From Petrimonas mucosa (GTDB lineage Bacteria; Bacteroidota; Bacteroidia; Bacteroidales; Dysgonomonadaceae), in the NCBI RefSeq assembly GCF_900095795.1, contig NZ_LT608328.1, positions 2,969,001 to 3,033,000 of the forward strand: DNA of 64,000 bases. The letters run 5' to 3'. Within the stretch, counting starts at the first letter, position 1. Every line of letters starts with the position of its first letter. Below are positions 1 to 9,052 of the stretch, piece after piece. The notes under the pieces were generated by a model. That model ran no database searches. It was not told the origin of the DNA and saw nothing but the letters and a program-made list of their open reading frames with translations. The position numbers were made by a program, and so were the translations under genes.

Positions 1-2
1 TT

Positions 3-695
3 GTCTACAACCAACCTGGCAGAAAATCTACCTTGGATGTAAAAGATTGGGGTATACTAAGTAACGCTGCAGCCTTCTACCTCCCCGAGGAGCCACCATT
101 TGGTGCTACTATTGATTTGAACGTGCCGGCAGGTGCATTCGAAGATATTTATGGCAACACCAACGAATCATTGGCTGTTGAAGGCAATTATCTCTACAGC
201 TATGGATATGATTATGATGATGTGACTGGGACATACGATGTAGATTTGACTAGCTACTTTGATGGAGCTCTTCCGACAGAATCTGGGATAATCATTGAAA
301 AAGATCCTGACTCGGACGACCTGCTGATCAAAAATCTTTTGTCATTAGGTACCGTGATAAAAGGCACATTTGATCCGGTACGTGGAACCATTTCATTAGA
401 GGATTCACAATTATTGATGGAAAATGTAGAATTCAGTTCAGGTATTTCAAATATTCTCTTTGTAGACGCAGAAGGTTTCGGACCAGTTATTTTTAAAGTT
501 CCAGCACCTGGGTTGATTACTTCAAGTCAAATGTGGGGATACTATCTCGAGCAAATCGATGGTTGGTATGATGCATTCACTGCCTCAACATGGACGCGTA
601 CATCTACCAGCACCTCTGCTCCAGCTTCATTAAATTCTGTGAACGGGAACCGTTTAAATACAGTAATTAAGGAAGTACGTAAGTTGAACAAATAA
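3..695 (+). CDS. C-terminal part of a secreted or surface protein of unknown function
   Basis: The reading frame is open to the left edge of the window, so only the last roughly 230 residues are visible and the true start lies outside. The visible part is acidic, rich in Gly, Ser, Thr, Asp and aromatic residues, with alternating beta-type patterns such as GTFDPVRGTISLEDSQLLME, which suggests a beta-sandwich or repeat fold as in Bacteroidetes exported proteins. It ends with a short basic tail (VIKEVRKLNK) and has no T9SS sorting-domain signature. A terminator follows directly, so it closes its own transcription unit. I do not recognise the family. Confidence 0.6.
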   Translation, partial: VYNQPGRKSTLDVKDWGILSNAAAFYLPEEPPFGATIDLNVPAGAFEDIYGNTNESLAVEGNYLYSYGYDYDDVTGTYDVDLTSYFDGALPTESGIIIEKDPDSDDLLIKNLLSLGTVIKGTFDPVRGTISLEDSQLLMENVEFSSGISNILFVDAEGFGPVIFKVPAPGLITSSQMWGYYLEQIDGWYDAFTASTWTRTSTSTSAPASLNSVNGNRLNTVIKEVRKLNK

Positions 696-717
696 ATTCA
701 AGTGAATATAGCGGATG

Positions 718-750
718 AAAAGGGTGTCTATTTGGGGCACCCTTTTTTTG
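718..750 (+). terminator. Intrinsic terminator after the first partial gene
   Basis: An inverted repeat AAAAGGGTG / CACCCTTTT with a short loop runs into a T tract. It separates the partial gene on the left from the unit starting at 810. Confidence 0.8.
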
Positions 751-779
751 CTATGCTTGCATGTATGAATAATTTATGC

Positions 780-787
780 TACATTTG
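780..787 (+). promoter_or_regulatory. Bacteroidetes -7 promoter element (TACATTTG)
   Basis: The sequence matches the TAnnTTTG consensus and lies 22 bases before the ATG of the 810 gene. It probably drives the exported protein/subtilase/PorV-like unit. Confidence 0.65.
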
Positions 788-809
788 CGTGCAATAAACT
801 TTTCAACAT

Positions 810-1472
810 ATGAAAAAATCGGCACTCATTTTAACAGCAATATGTTTAACTTTTGCGTTACAAGCTCAGAATATTACTACCATGTGGCCGTATAAATATT
901 CCGATTTCCGAGACGGTACGGTCTACTTCCTGAATAAAAGAACCTTGTCGGCTCCAGTTAACATTCACCTGCTGAAAAGTTCCCTGCATTATCTGGATAA
1001 GGAACAGATAAAAGAGGTAACCACTTCCGAAATTGTTTTGGTTAAGATTGAAGAGGATAGCTACTATATGCGAGATAATCAACTGATGCGTGTTGTAAGT
1101 GGCGACAGTACAGGCTTCGTTGCGGAATTGCTGTTAGCCGATTTTGACGCGTTGACCGAAAGTGGCGGTGCATATGGTTCATCATCCAATGTACAGGCTA
1201 CCCGTAAACTCTCTTCTTTGGAAGTTGGCGGAATAAACATAACAAATCACATGGAACTGAAAAGCAATAAAGATGGTGGCTCCCTGTTGCCTGTAAAGAA
1301 AAAATATTTTATCGTAACCCCTGATGCACTATATCCTGCCACAAAAAAGGGAATTGAATCTCAGTTACCTGCAAACAGGTTAGCCGATTTCAGGCAATTC
1401 CTTAAGCAAAACAAAGTATCCTGGAGAAATCCAGAATCTTTATCCGTTCTGTTACAATTTTTTAATGAATAA
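810..1472 (+). CDS. Small exported protein co-transcribed with a T9SS subtilase
   Basis: A 220-residue protein with a clear Sec signal peptide (MKKSALILTAICLTFALQAQ, cleavage near residue 20). I recognise no domain. The body is mixed alpha/beta with no membrane segment or lipobox, so it should be periplasmic or outer-membrane associated. It lies 8 bases upstream of the subtilase at 1481 and has its own -7 box 22 bases before the ATG, which makes it the first gene of the unit. Its job is probably tied to secretion or maturation of that protease and the PorV/PorQ-like protein, but this is inferred from context only. Confidence 0.75.
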   Translation: MKKSALILTAICLTFALQAQNITTMWPYKYSDFRDGTVYFLNKRTLSAPVNIHLLKSSLHYLDKEQIKEVTTSEIVLVKIEEDSYYMRDNQLMRVVSGDSTGFVAELLLADFDALTESGGAYGSSSNVQATRKLSSLEVGGINITNHMELKSNKDGGSLLPVKKKYFIVTPDALYPATKKGIESQLPANRLADFRQFLKQNKVSWRNPESLSVLLQFFNE

Positions 1473-1480
1473 TTTCACAC

Positions 1481-4204
1481 ATGAGGAGAATATATCAATT
1501 GCTCGCATTAGTTGCATTGATAGCTTGTACTAATGAAGATTTTCCACAAACTGAAGAAACCACACAACAACAGGAGACAGAGCAAGTAGCAACACAATTA
1601 TATGAGAATGGCTTGGTGCGGATTCTGGTTACAGAAAACCTCTCCGATCAGATGGAAGCATTGGCACGTGCAGGTGAGCGCCGCACAAAAGCACTAGCCG
1701 TAAATGACGAAATTTCAGAAGTCAAAATTCGTTCAATTCAACGCACATTTCCCCACGCCGGACGTTTCGAGGAACGAACCCGCAAGGCTGGTCTGCACTT
1801 ATGGTACGATGTGGAGTTTGATACTTCTGTGCCATTGAATGAAGCCCATGCCAACCTCTCCGGGGTCAAGGGCGTACGGAAAGTGGAATATCGTCCCGTC
1901 GCAACCAGATATGAAACCGGAAATGTTCTGGAAGTAGTCAAGAGTGCGGTCGAAAACGTAGCCAAGCCTTTTGCCGCCATGCCATTTAATGATCCGCGAC
2001 TCTCTGACCAGTGGCACTATTTTAATGATGGATCTCTCGGTGATAAATATATATCTGGAGCAGACATCAACCTGTTTAACGCCTGGAGTTATACCACCGG
2101 TACGCCAGAAGTGATTGTTGCCGTAATTGATGGAGGGATCGATTTCACCCATGAAGATCTTGCAGCCAATATGTGGATTAACAATGCCGAGAAAAATGGC
2201 ACCTCTTCGGTTGATGACGATAAAAATGGCTATAAAGATGACATCCACGGTTACAATTTTGTAGCTAACATCGGGAAATTGGTTCCCAATGATCATGGTA
2301 CACACGTGGCAGGTGTTATCGCGGCTGTCAGCAACAATGGAAAAGGTATCTCCGGCATTGCTGGTGGCAACGGAAGGACCGACACAGGAGTACGGTTGAT
2401 GTCGTGTCAGATTTTCGTCGACGACAATGATCCCTATTCTGATAATGCAGGACGAAATGCGGCTGCCGCAATCAAGTATGCTGCCGACAACGGGGCAGTA
2501 ATCTGCCAGAATAGCTGGGGATATCCTACACTTACAGAAACACCAGCATCGGATAAGGCAGCCATAGACTATTTTATCCAATACGCAGGTGTTGATGAGA
2601 ATGGCAGACAGACAGGGCCCATGAGAGGGGGAATTGTAATCTTTGCTGCCGGAAATGAGAACAGGGAGGCTGCAGCCCCGGCAAATTACGAAAAGGTTGT
2701 GGCTGTTTCATCAATCGCACCTGATTACAAAAAAGCCTATTACTCAAACTACGGCAGCTGGGTGGATCTGGCAGCACCTGGTGGTGATGCACAAAGTTTT
2801 GGCAATAGGGGAACTGTCTTAAGCACCATTGTTGGAGGTTATGGCTACATGCAGGGGACATCCATGGCATGCCCGCACGTTTCAGGCGTGGCTGCTTTGG
2901 TACTCTCTTATTACAAGGGAACCGGCTTCAATCCTGATATGCTGCGTGCACGCCTTGAAAATGGAGCTACAAATATAGATGGATATAACACAAACTATAG
3001 GGGAAAACTTGGGAAACTTCTGAATGCACATGCAGCCCTTGCCAGCGGAAGTACAACCCCTCCTCAAAATATCGGCACAATAAACGGAACCGTTCAATCC
3101 AACGTGGTGACGCTTAACTGGACCGTTCCTGTAGATCCCGATGATGGAAAACCTGCCGGATTTAACGTATTTGTTCGCAAAACACCACTTACAGGAATCA
3201 ACGTGAAAAATCCTCCCTCAGATGTGGATGTTAGAAGTTTTCCCATTGGTCTGAAGAACGCAGGAGATCAGTTCGAAGCTCAGGTTGACGGACTCGATTT
3301 TAATACACAATACTACTTTGCAGTGAATGCATACGACTTTTCCGGTAATGTTTCAGCACTCTCTTCACAGATAACTCGAACAACATTATCGAACAAGGCT
3401 CCCATTATCACTGTCCTTGACAGTACAAATGTAACGCTTAAGGCTTATCAATCGGCTAACCTTCGTTTCTCGGGAGCTGATCCAGACAGTCACGACATCT
3501 GGTGGAAAACCGAACCTTCGTCGTTGGAGGGTGTGTCGCTTGCGGATCTTGGCAAAGGTCAGGTTCAGATTACAATTACCGGATCCATGGTGAAACCGGG
3601 GAATTACAGTCTGGATCTTATTCTGGAAGATGAATATGGCGCTGTTACAACTGAGAGGATCAACTATGAGGTGCTGGAAAACCATGCTCCTCAAATAGTG
3701 GCACCGCTCGAGAGTATAATCATTGGAGCTTTAAACAAAGAGATTTCGCTTCCCCTCTCGAACTATTTCACTGATCAGGATAATGAACCGCTCAAGTATA
3801 CTTTCAACAACTCCACTCCTTCAACAGCAAATGTAAACGAGAACAGGGGGCAACTCTATATCGTCTCTCTTGCATATGGGATAGCAAATGTAACTGTAAC
3901 AGCAACTGATGTGTTGGGATTGTCCGTGTCGCAACAATTCAACATCCTGATAAGAGACGAACAACAGGAAATTGATCTCTATCCTAATCCGGTAAAAGAT
4001 TTTCTCTGGTTAAGAATGGGAGAAGAACACCGTTCAGTGGTGACAATCTTCAATAATTCGGGCGTTAAAATCTATGAAAATGAATTGAATATTTCACCTT
4101 TTGCACCTGCACGGATTGATATGTCCACTTTCAGCGGTGGCGTTTATAGTGTGAAAATTAAATATGAAAATAAAGAGATTCAGAGGCAGATTATCAAACT
4201 ATAA
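1481..4204 (+). CDS. S8 subtilisin-like serine protease with T9SS C-terminal sorting domain
   Basis: A 907-residue secreted protease. An N-terminal signal with a lipobox-like end (LIAC, Cys16) is followed by a propeptide-like region (about 45-150). The S8 catalytic domain spans about 175-520, with Asp217 (VIDGGID), His272 (DHGTHVAG) and Ser461 (GTSMACPHVSG). After it come a fibronectin-III-like domain (about 525-635), two cadherin/Ig-like domains (about 640-825) and a C-terminal type A sorting domain starting at LYPNPVKD. The family hydrolyses proteins outside the cell. The sorting domain marks it as type IX secretion cargo, and a PorV/PorQ-like gene on the same strand follows beyond an inserted IS. 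The combination of lipobox and T9SS tail is odd, so actual processing is uncertain. Confidence 0.93.
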   Translation: MRRIYQLLALVALIACTNEDFPQTEETTQQQETEQVATQLYENGLVRILVTENLSDQMEALARAGERRTKALAVNDEISEVKIRSIQRTFPHAGRFEERTRKAGLHLWYDVEFDTSVPLNEAHANLSGVKGVRKVEYRPVATRYETGNVLEVVKSAVENVAKPFAAMPFNDPRLSDQWHYFNDGSLGDKYISGADINLFNAWSYTTGTPEVIVAVIDGGIDFTHEDLAANMWINNAEKNGTSSVDDDKNGYKDDIHGYNFVANIGKLVPNDHGTHVAGVIAAVSNNGKGISGIAGGNGRTDTGVRLMSCQIFVDDNDPYSDNAGRNAAAAIKYAADNGAVICQNSWGYPTLTETPASDKAAIDYFIQYAGVDENGRQTGPMRGGIVIFAAGNENREAAAPANYEKVVAVSSIAPDYKKAYYSNYGSWVDLAAPGGDAQSFGNRGTVLSTIVGGYGYMQGTSMACPHVSGVAALVLSYYKGTGFNPDMLRARLENGATNIDGYNTNYRGKLGKLLNAHAALASGSTTPPQNIGTINGTVQSNVVTLNWTVPVDPDDGKPAGFNVFVRKTPLTGINVKNPPSDVDVRSFPIGLKNAGDQFEAQVDGLDFNTQYYFAVNAYDFSGNVSALSSQITRTTLSNKAPIITVLDSTNVTLKAYQSANLRFSGADPDSHDIWWKTEPSSLEGVSLADLGKGQVQITITGSMVKPGNYSLDLILEDEYGAVTTERINYEVLENHAPQIVAPLESIIIGALNKEISLPLSNYFTDQDNEPLKYTFNNSTPSTANVNENRGQLYIVSLAYGIANVTVTATDVLGLSVSQQFNILIRDEQQEIDLYPNPVKDFLWLRMGEEHRSVVTIFNNSGVKIYENELNISPFAPARIDMSTFSGGVYSVKIKYENKEIQRQIIKL

Positions 4205-4233
4205 TGTTTATTTATCAATAGTTCGTTAAAAAT

Positions 4234-5529
4234 ATAGTTTGGAGTCAAGCAGCACTTGCTGCAAACTCAATGAGTTCCTTGACAAGTTTATCATTTAATC
4301 TTCTGTTCGGTTTAATGCCGGACACGCAAATAAATCGTTCAAGCAAGTAGGCATTGTGTATCATCGTTTTACATGATGCCATCGAAAAAGGAATACCTCT
4401 TTCCCTTGCCAGCACCTTTGCCAGGTTGACCGAGGTAAGAGATGCATTAAAGTTGAACGATAGCTTTGCTACGTCCCTTGCCTGCGATTGCATCAGTCCT
4501 GTGAAGCCTTTGGCATCCCTGAAGCAAAACTCGATCTGAAAACGGGTGCGGTAAAATTCTATAACATCTTTTCCACTCATCTCAGGATTGGTAGAGAAGA
4601 ACAGTTTTGGTTTTTTCCCATCCTTGGAATACCAGATGACAAGCCTGACCATCCGTTTAAGTGATTTGGAATAGGCTATCAAGGTGTAGAGATCACCGTT
4701 ATCAATATTGATCTTTTGCACTCTGGTTGTATCCAGGTTGGCCATGTCAATCTTTCCGTCGTAGAGTTTAGGCCTGCCTTTCTTGCCTGTCGGTTTCTGC
4801 AGTGTTGGATAATAAAGTGCGGCGTCATCCCTGAAGCGGCTGACCAGATCAAACTTCATCTCTTGCAGACCCGTAACGAAGTTGTTCTTTGCGAAGTAGG
4901 CATCGGCAACCACGTGACGGCTTGCCCGATGGAGTTTCTCCCGCATCGATTTAATGACCAGCAGGTACCAGTCAATCAGGTTGGCATCACGACTCTCCAG
5001 GGTTTGACGGTCCGGAGCCTGAACGGCCTGTAGACTGATGCAATCCTTGTTGTCGACGTCTATAAGGCCCACTCCCAGGATTTCCAATCCTCTTTTCGCC
5101 TGACCGGCTGCACCCGACCAGAAGTAACCAATCCAAGGGGTATTCTTTCCTGATTTGGATATATAACTGGGATCAATGGCAATTGCCTTGCGATCTCCGG
5201 TTAATACCCTATCAGACAAAGACAAGTTAAACTCCAGCCAATCAAAATCCTTCGAGAAGTTCTGGCGAAATCGCTGTTCACACGACTTGCCATATCTCCC
5301 CAATTGTAGGAAATTAATCCTGCCGGGAATGACCAGATACAAAATAAGCGTCTCCATAAAGAATGATTTGAAACTTTTGTTTAACTTCGTAGTTAGTTCA
5401 CCAAGAACATCACTACAGATACCTCTATATTGGTTAAGTATGCTGGTTCTATCCATCTTTATTAGGTTTTAATCAGCTATAAAGATACTGATAATCAGCT
5501 ACTTAACCATCTTTTTTATGTTAAACTAT
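4234..5529 (-). mobile_element. IS4-family insertion sequence (ends approximate)
   Basis: The element is defined by its transposase at 4245-5456. The ends are not proven: ATAGTTT at 4234-4240 and AAACTAT at 5523-5529 form a short imperfect inverted repeat that may mark them, and I could not identify a convincing target-site duplication. It lies in opposite orientation between the subtilase gene and the PorV/PorQ-like gene, both on the plus strand. Confidence 0.6.
4245..5456 (-). CDS. IS4-family DDE transposase
   Basis: A 403-residue transposase with the RNase H-like DDE core. The likely catalytic residues are Asp95 (AIAIDPSYIS), Asp185 (HVVADAYFAK) and Glu309, the last inside the IS4 signature Tyr302-x2-Arg305-x3-Glu309-x6-Lys316. 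A basic hinge with GKKGRPKLYDG precedes the beta-strand insertion. The frame is full length with no internal stop, so the copy could be active. Its ATG is unambiguous. It has no passenger gene. Confidence 0.92.
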   Translation of the reverse strand: MDRTSILNQYRGICSDVLGELTTKLNKSFKSFFMETLILYLVIPGRINFLQLGRYGKSCEQRFRQNFSKDFDWLEFNLSLSDRVLTGDRKAIAIDPSYISKSGKNTPWIGYFWSGAAGQAKRGLEILGVGLIDVDNKDCISLQAVQAPDRQTLESRDANLIDWYLLVIKSMREKLHRASRHVVADAYFAKNNFVTGLQEMKFDLVSRFRDDAALYYPTLQKPTGKKGRPKLYDGKIDMANLDTTRVQKINIDNGDLYTLIAYSKSLKRMVRLVIWYSKDGKKPKLFFSTNPEMSGKDVIEFYRTRFQIEFCFRDAKGFTGLMQSQARDVAKLSFNFNASLTSVNLAKVLARERGIPFSMASCKTMIHNAYLLERFICVSGIKPNRRLNDKLVKELIEFAASAA

Positions 5530-5621
5530 GTTATGTAAATCATTGAATTTTAATTGGTTAATTGAATATTTACCGAAGTATTGATTTATAAAAACCTTTT
5601 GAAAATAATAGTTTCTATCAT

Positions 5622-6542
5622 ATGAAAAAAAGATTAATTTCCTGTCTCACTTTGCTGATAGCAGTTGCAACTCTCTCCTTCAGTCAAAGTGTTTCATTTA
5701 TAAATACGCCATCTGATGCCCGCACTGCAGCAATGGGTAATGCAGGTTATCTTGTATCCTCTCCGTTCTCCGTACAATACAACAGTGCTTCGATTATGAC
5801 CGAAAGCATTCTCCAGAGCGGGATTGGTGTCTCCATATTATCATGGCAGCCCCAGGAAATAGATGCTACACTCTTTAATGTGGCAGGCTATCATAAAATC
5901 AACAAGATCGGACTATTGGCCGGGATTCGCTCAAATAAGATGGGGAATATTGCAAAATCAGACGAAAATGGGAATATTATCGGTTCTTTTGCCCCGTCTG
6001 AATTAGCTCTGGAGTTAGGGCTAGGTTATGGCATCACCCAGACGCTTTCCCTTGGCATCTCCCTTCGTCATCTTTCTTCCCGGATGGATGAGAGTATAAA
6101 ATCTTCAGCAGTGGCTTCAGATTTCTCTTTGGTTTATCATCATGATAAATTTTTATTGGGATTGGGAGCATCCAATCTGGGTTCAAAAATTGATTACGGT
6201 AATAAGAAATACTCGTTGCCTGCACGCATTAAATCGGGTATTGCCTATAATTCCACATTCAATGACAACCACAATCTACTTACCGTTGCAGATCTATTTT
6301 ACCAGATAACTCCCGATTATAGCGGTCTGGCGAGTGGTCTGGGACTTGAATACAACTACAGGGAAATTATTGCGCTTAGATCAGGCTATCATTTTGAAAG
6401 CAAAACTGTTGGAAGCTCGTATATAACTGTAGGCATGGGGGCAAAATTCTCTGGATTTTCATTAGACCTGGCTTACATGACCGCAGCGGAGGACAATCCA
6501 ATAAGGCAAACTTTTCTTTTCTCGCTTAAGTGGGTTAAGTAA
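5622..6542 (+). CDS. PorV/PorQ-family outer-membrane barrel linked to type IX secretion
   Basis: A 306-residue protein with signal peptide (cleavage after LSFSQ, about residue 22) and the family start SVSFINTPSDARTAAMGNAG, as in PorV/PorQ proteins. The remainder is an alternating beta-barrel pattern ending in an aromatic strand (LFSLKWVK). Proteins of this family shuttle or anchor T9SS cargo at the outer membrane. Its likely partner is the subtilase that would directly precede it but for the inserted IS. I see no strong -7 box between the IS and this gene, so its present expression is unclear. A strong terminator follows. It could be PorV-like or PorQ-like; I cannot decide. Confidence 0.82.
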   Translation: MKKRLISCLTLLIAVATLSFSQSVSFINTPSDARTAAMGNAGYLVSSPFSVQYNSASIMTESILQSGIGVSILSWQPQEIDATLFNVAGYHKINKIGLLAGIRSNKMGNIAKSDENGNIIGSFAPSELALELGLGYGITQTLSLGISLRHLSSRMDESIKSSAVASDFSLVYHHDKFLLGLGASNLGSKIDYGNKKYSLPARIKSGIAYNSTFNDNHNLLTVADLFYQITPDYSGLASGLGLEYNYREIIALRSGYHFESKTVGSSYITVGMGAKFSGFSLDLAYMTAAEDNPIRQTFLFSLKWVK

Positions 6543-6556
6543 TTGACCGGTGGATA

Positions 6557-6602
6557 TAAAAAGCTGCACAAGGTGCTGAAGCACTTCGTGCAGCTTTTTT
6601 TG
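6557..6602 (+). terminator. Intrinsic terminator after the PorV/PorQ-like gene
   Basis: The arms AAAAGCTGCAC and GTGCAGCTTTT flank a loop and run into a T tract. Confidence 0.85.
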
Positions 6603-6738
6603 TAATACAAACCACCCCTCCTCACTTTTCACAGTATGAATTAATCTGATTACCTGTGCGATTAATTATACAAACGTTAAATTTTAACTCAAAACGAGAC
6701 ATCAAGCGCATAAATTATCCTTATTCAGCAAAAAAAAT

Positions 6739-6746
6739 TAACTTTG
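6739..6746 (+). promoter_or_regulatory. -7 promoter element (TAACTTTG) of the TPR/HTH regulator
   Basis: An exact TAnnTTTG match 22 bases upstream of the ATG at 6769. Confidence 0.65.
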
Positions 6747-6768
6747 CCACTAATAAATCAGAGAAAAA

Positions 6769-8442
6769 ATGCGCCTTTTCTATTATATCTCCGTTGCTTT
6801 TATAGCAATAGTCCTTTTCATTGCCTGTAATGGTAGGGAGAATAATGAAATTCGTAAAATGCTTGCGAGATGGGATACCCTGCTGGAGAAAGAACCCTCC
6901 GCCATTTCCGACAGTCTGAACAGGATTGACCCAGGCACACTTTCTCGTGAGAACCGCGCATATTATAGCCTGCTCAAAACCATCGCCGACGATAAGACTT
7001 ACTATGAATTCAAAAGCGACTCCCTCATCAGCAAGGCGGTAGACTTCTACCATCTCCATGAACCGTACGGTAACAACTATATCCGAGCCCTCACCTACCA
7101 GGGAATTGTCCGCACCCGCATGGGAATAACAGACAGTACCGTCTATGAACCCTTAAAGAAAGCGGAGAACATCTACCATGCCAACAATAATCCCGACCTG
7201 TCAATCGGATATATCCTCCACTATTTCTTAGGGAACACCCACTATTACAACAGGAATTTTGAACTGGCAGACAAATATTTCCAGGAAACGCTGGACAATG
7301 CAAAACTCAAGAACGATTCATCCCATATCTTCGATGCCTATCTGGCCATTTTTTGGAATGAAATGGCCCAATCGAATTTTGTTGCAGGAAAACAATATCT
7401 AGATACATTGAACAGATTCATCAATTTGTCTCAAGAAGCAAATTATTTTATACTGAATGCAAGCTCGGTTTACTATGAGTCAATTGGAAATTATTCATAT
7501 TCGCTAGAATATGTAAAAAAACAACTTAAAGTATCCAAGCAACTTAAGGAGAATATTGATATCGCAAGCCTTTACTACATTGTATCAGACAGGTATAAAA
7601 ACTTAAATCAATTGGACAGTGCAATGCTCTACGGACAGATGGCCATTGAGAGCATTGCCGATGAAAGTAAAAATGAGAATTATCTCTTTTACGAAAATGT
7701 CGCCAATATTGCCGAAAAGCAGCAAAACTTCTCCATGGCTAACAAATACCGGAAACAGGCTTTTGAACTTTACGAAAAATCTGTAAAGAACCGACTCAAC
7801 ACCCAAATCATGGAGCTGGAGAAAAAGTATGACCTCTCCGAAGCCGAGAACATTGCACTGAAATCGCAGCAGAATACGCTGATCATTGCCCTGATTGCCC
7901 TTATGCTGGCCATGTTAGCCTCCATCCTGATCATGTTAAATATCAAAAACCGCCGGGAGGCAAGGATAAAACTGATGCAGCTGGAGCACGAGGCGGAGAC
8001 ACGGGCCATCGAGACCAAGTTGCTGGAGGAGGAGGCGAACAAACGCGACTGGCTGATCCAGCTTTACGGGCATATATCGAACAGGCTTACCTCGCTGCAG
8101 GAAAATTTCAATACCCTGTCGCAACGATACGTCTCATCGCACCCGAAAGTATATGAGAGCATGTACAATATCCTCCATACGGCAGAATCGGACCTCAGGG
8201 AGATGCCCAAGAACCTGATACCCGACGAGAATACGTTTACATTATATACTAATCTCACCAAGGAGACTGCCGCACTTTTCAATACCAACGAAAAGATCCT
8301 TTTGATGCTGCTGGTATGTAAGGCAGACAACCGGCAAATCTCCACTTTTATGAACACCTCGATAGAGAGTATCCGTGCAAGAAAATCGCAGTTAAAGAAA
8401 AAAATGATCGATCACGGTATCGATGCCACCCGTTTTTTTTGA
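6769..8442 (+). CDS. Membrane-spanning TPR regulator with C-terminal helix-turn-helix
   Basis: A 557-residue protein. The N-terminal lipoprotein-type signal ends at Cys20 (LFIAC). Residues about 30-350 are helical TPR repeats, with visible motifs such as LGNTHYYNRNFELADKYF. One hydrophobic segment lies at about 369-393, followed by a charged coiled coil (about 395-440). The C-terminal part (about 507-547, NEKILLMLLVCKADNRQIS...) has the spacing of a LuxR-like HTH. The layout predicts a periplasmic TPR sensor joined through the inner membrane to a cytoplasmic DNA-binding end, that is, a one-component transmembrane regulator. Its targets may include the small secreted protein downstream. The HTH call is from pattern only. 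Confidence 0.75.
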   Translation: MRLFYYISVAFIAIVLFIACNGRENNEIRKMLARWDTLLEKEPSAISDSLNRIDPGTLSRENRAYYSLLKTIADDKTYYEFKSDSLISKAVDFYHLHEPYGNNYIRALTYQGIVRTRMGITDSTVYEPLKKAENIYHANNNPDLSIGYILHYFLGNTHYYNRNFELADKYFQETLDNAKLKNDSSHIFDAYLAIFWNEMAQSNFVAGKQYLDTLNRFINLSQEANYFILNASSVYYESIGNYSYSLEYVKKQLKVSKQLKENIDIASLYYIVSDRYKNLNQLDSAMLYGQMAIESIADESKNENYLFYENVANIAEKQQNFSMANKYRKQAFELYEKSVKNRLNTQIMELEKKYDLSEAENIALKSQQNTLIIALIALMLAMLASILIMLNIKNRREARIKLMQLEHEAETRAIETKLLEEEANKRDWLIQLYGHISNRLTSLQENFNTLSQRYVSSHPKVYESMYNILHTAESDLREMPKNLIPDENTFTLYTNLTKETAALFNTNEKILLMLLVCKADNRQISTFMNTSIESIRARKSQLKKKMIDHGIDATRFF

Positions 8443-8630
8443 ATTTTCGAAGCAATAATTGAATGAAAAGTATGTTGAACCCCCGTTAAGGGCGTTAAAA
8501 TCACAGTCTATAACATCTTTATTATAAGTATATTAATCTACATTTACCCGTTAAAATTCGCACAGGGCATTGTTTTTCTTGTCTGTTGTTTATTATTTTG
8601 TGTCCGTAATCCATAACAAAATTTACCCTT

Positions 8631-9035
8631 ATGAAAACAAGATTCTTTTACATGATGGCGTTAGTTTGCAGCACGCTTTTTTTCTCCTCTTTTACTGTTT
8701 CTTCTGTTGATGAGATAACAGAGATTAAAGATCAACAGGATAAAATATTGTTAAGTAGAACAGGGGGAACGACCCGCGGAGTAACCGGAGTGGAAGTTAC
8801 TGCAACTACAGACGGCAAAACGGCTGTTGCTATATCGGTGACCGACTTTACAGGCACTGCTGTAGTACAGATCATCGGAGGAAGGACATCGGCCCAATAC
8901 TCTTTCTATGTAAATGAAATGGGTTATGAGGTGATCAACATCGGCACTTTGAGGGAGGCTACGTACACCATCCGGATTATTCTGGACAACGAGGTGTTTG
9001 AAGGCACTTTTGTAAAGGTACCAATCATCCGATAA
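8631..9035 (+). CDS. Small secreted beta-rich protein, DUF3244-like
   Basis: A 134-residue protein with an N-terminal signal peptide (about 25 residues, ending FSSFTVSS) and a single small beta-sandwich-like domain (GVTGVEVTATTDGKTAVAISV... to the C-terminus). The layout and length recall the Bacteroidetes DUF3244 family of secreted proteins of unknown role. It starts 188 bases after the TPR/HTH regulator; the region in front has a near-consensus -7 box (TTATTTTG, one mismatch). An AraC-type regulator follows 17 bases later, probably in the same transcript. The family name is offered from memory of the fold pattern. Confidence 0.6.
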   Translation: MKTRFFYMMALVCSTLFFSSFTVSSVDEITEIKDQQDKILLSRTGGTTRGVTGVEVTATTDGKTAVAISVTDFTGTAVVQIIGGRTSAQYSFYVNEMGYEVINIGTLREATYTIRIILDNEVFEGTFVKVPIIR

Positions 9036-9052
9036 TATTTAACAACAGACAA

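Noticed and set aside
1799-2581. 260-aa antisense frame inside the subtilase gene
   Set aside because: It lies wholly opposite a well-supported protease with catalytic motifs and shows no domain, signal or promoter of its own.
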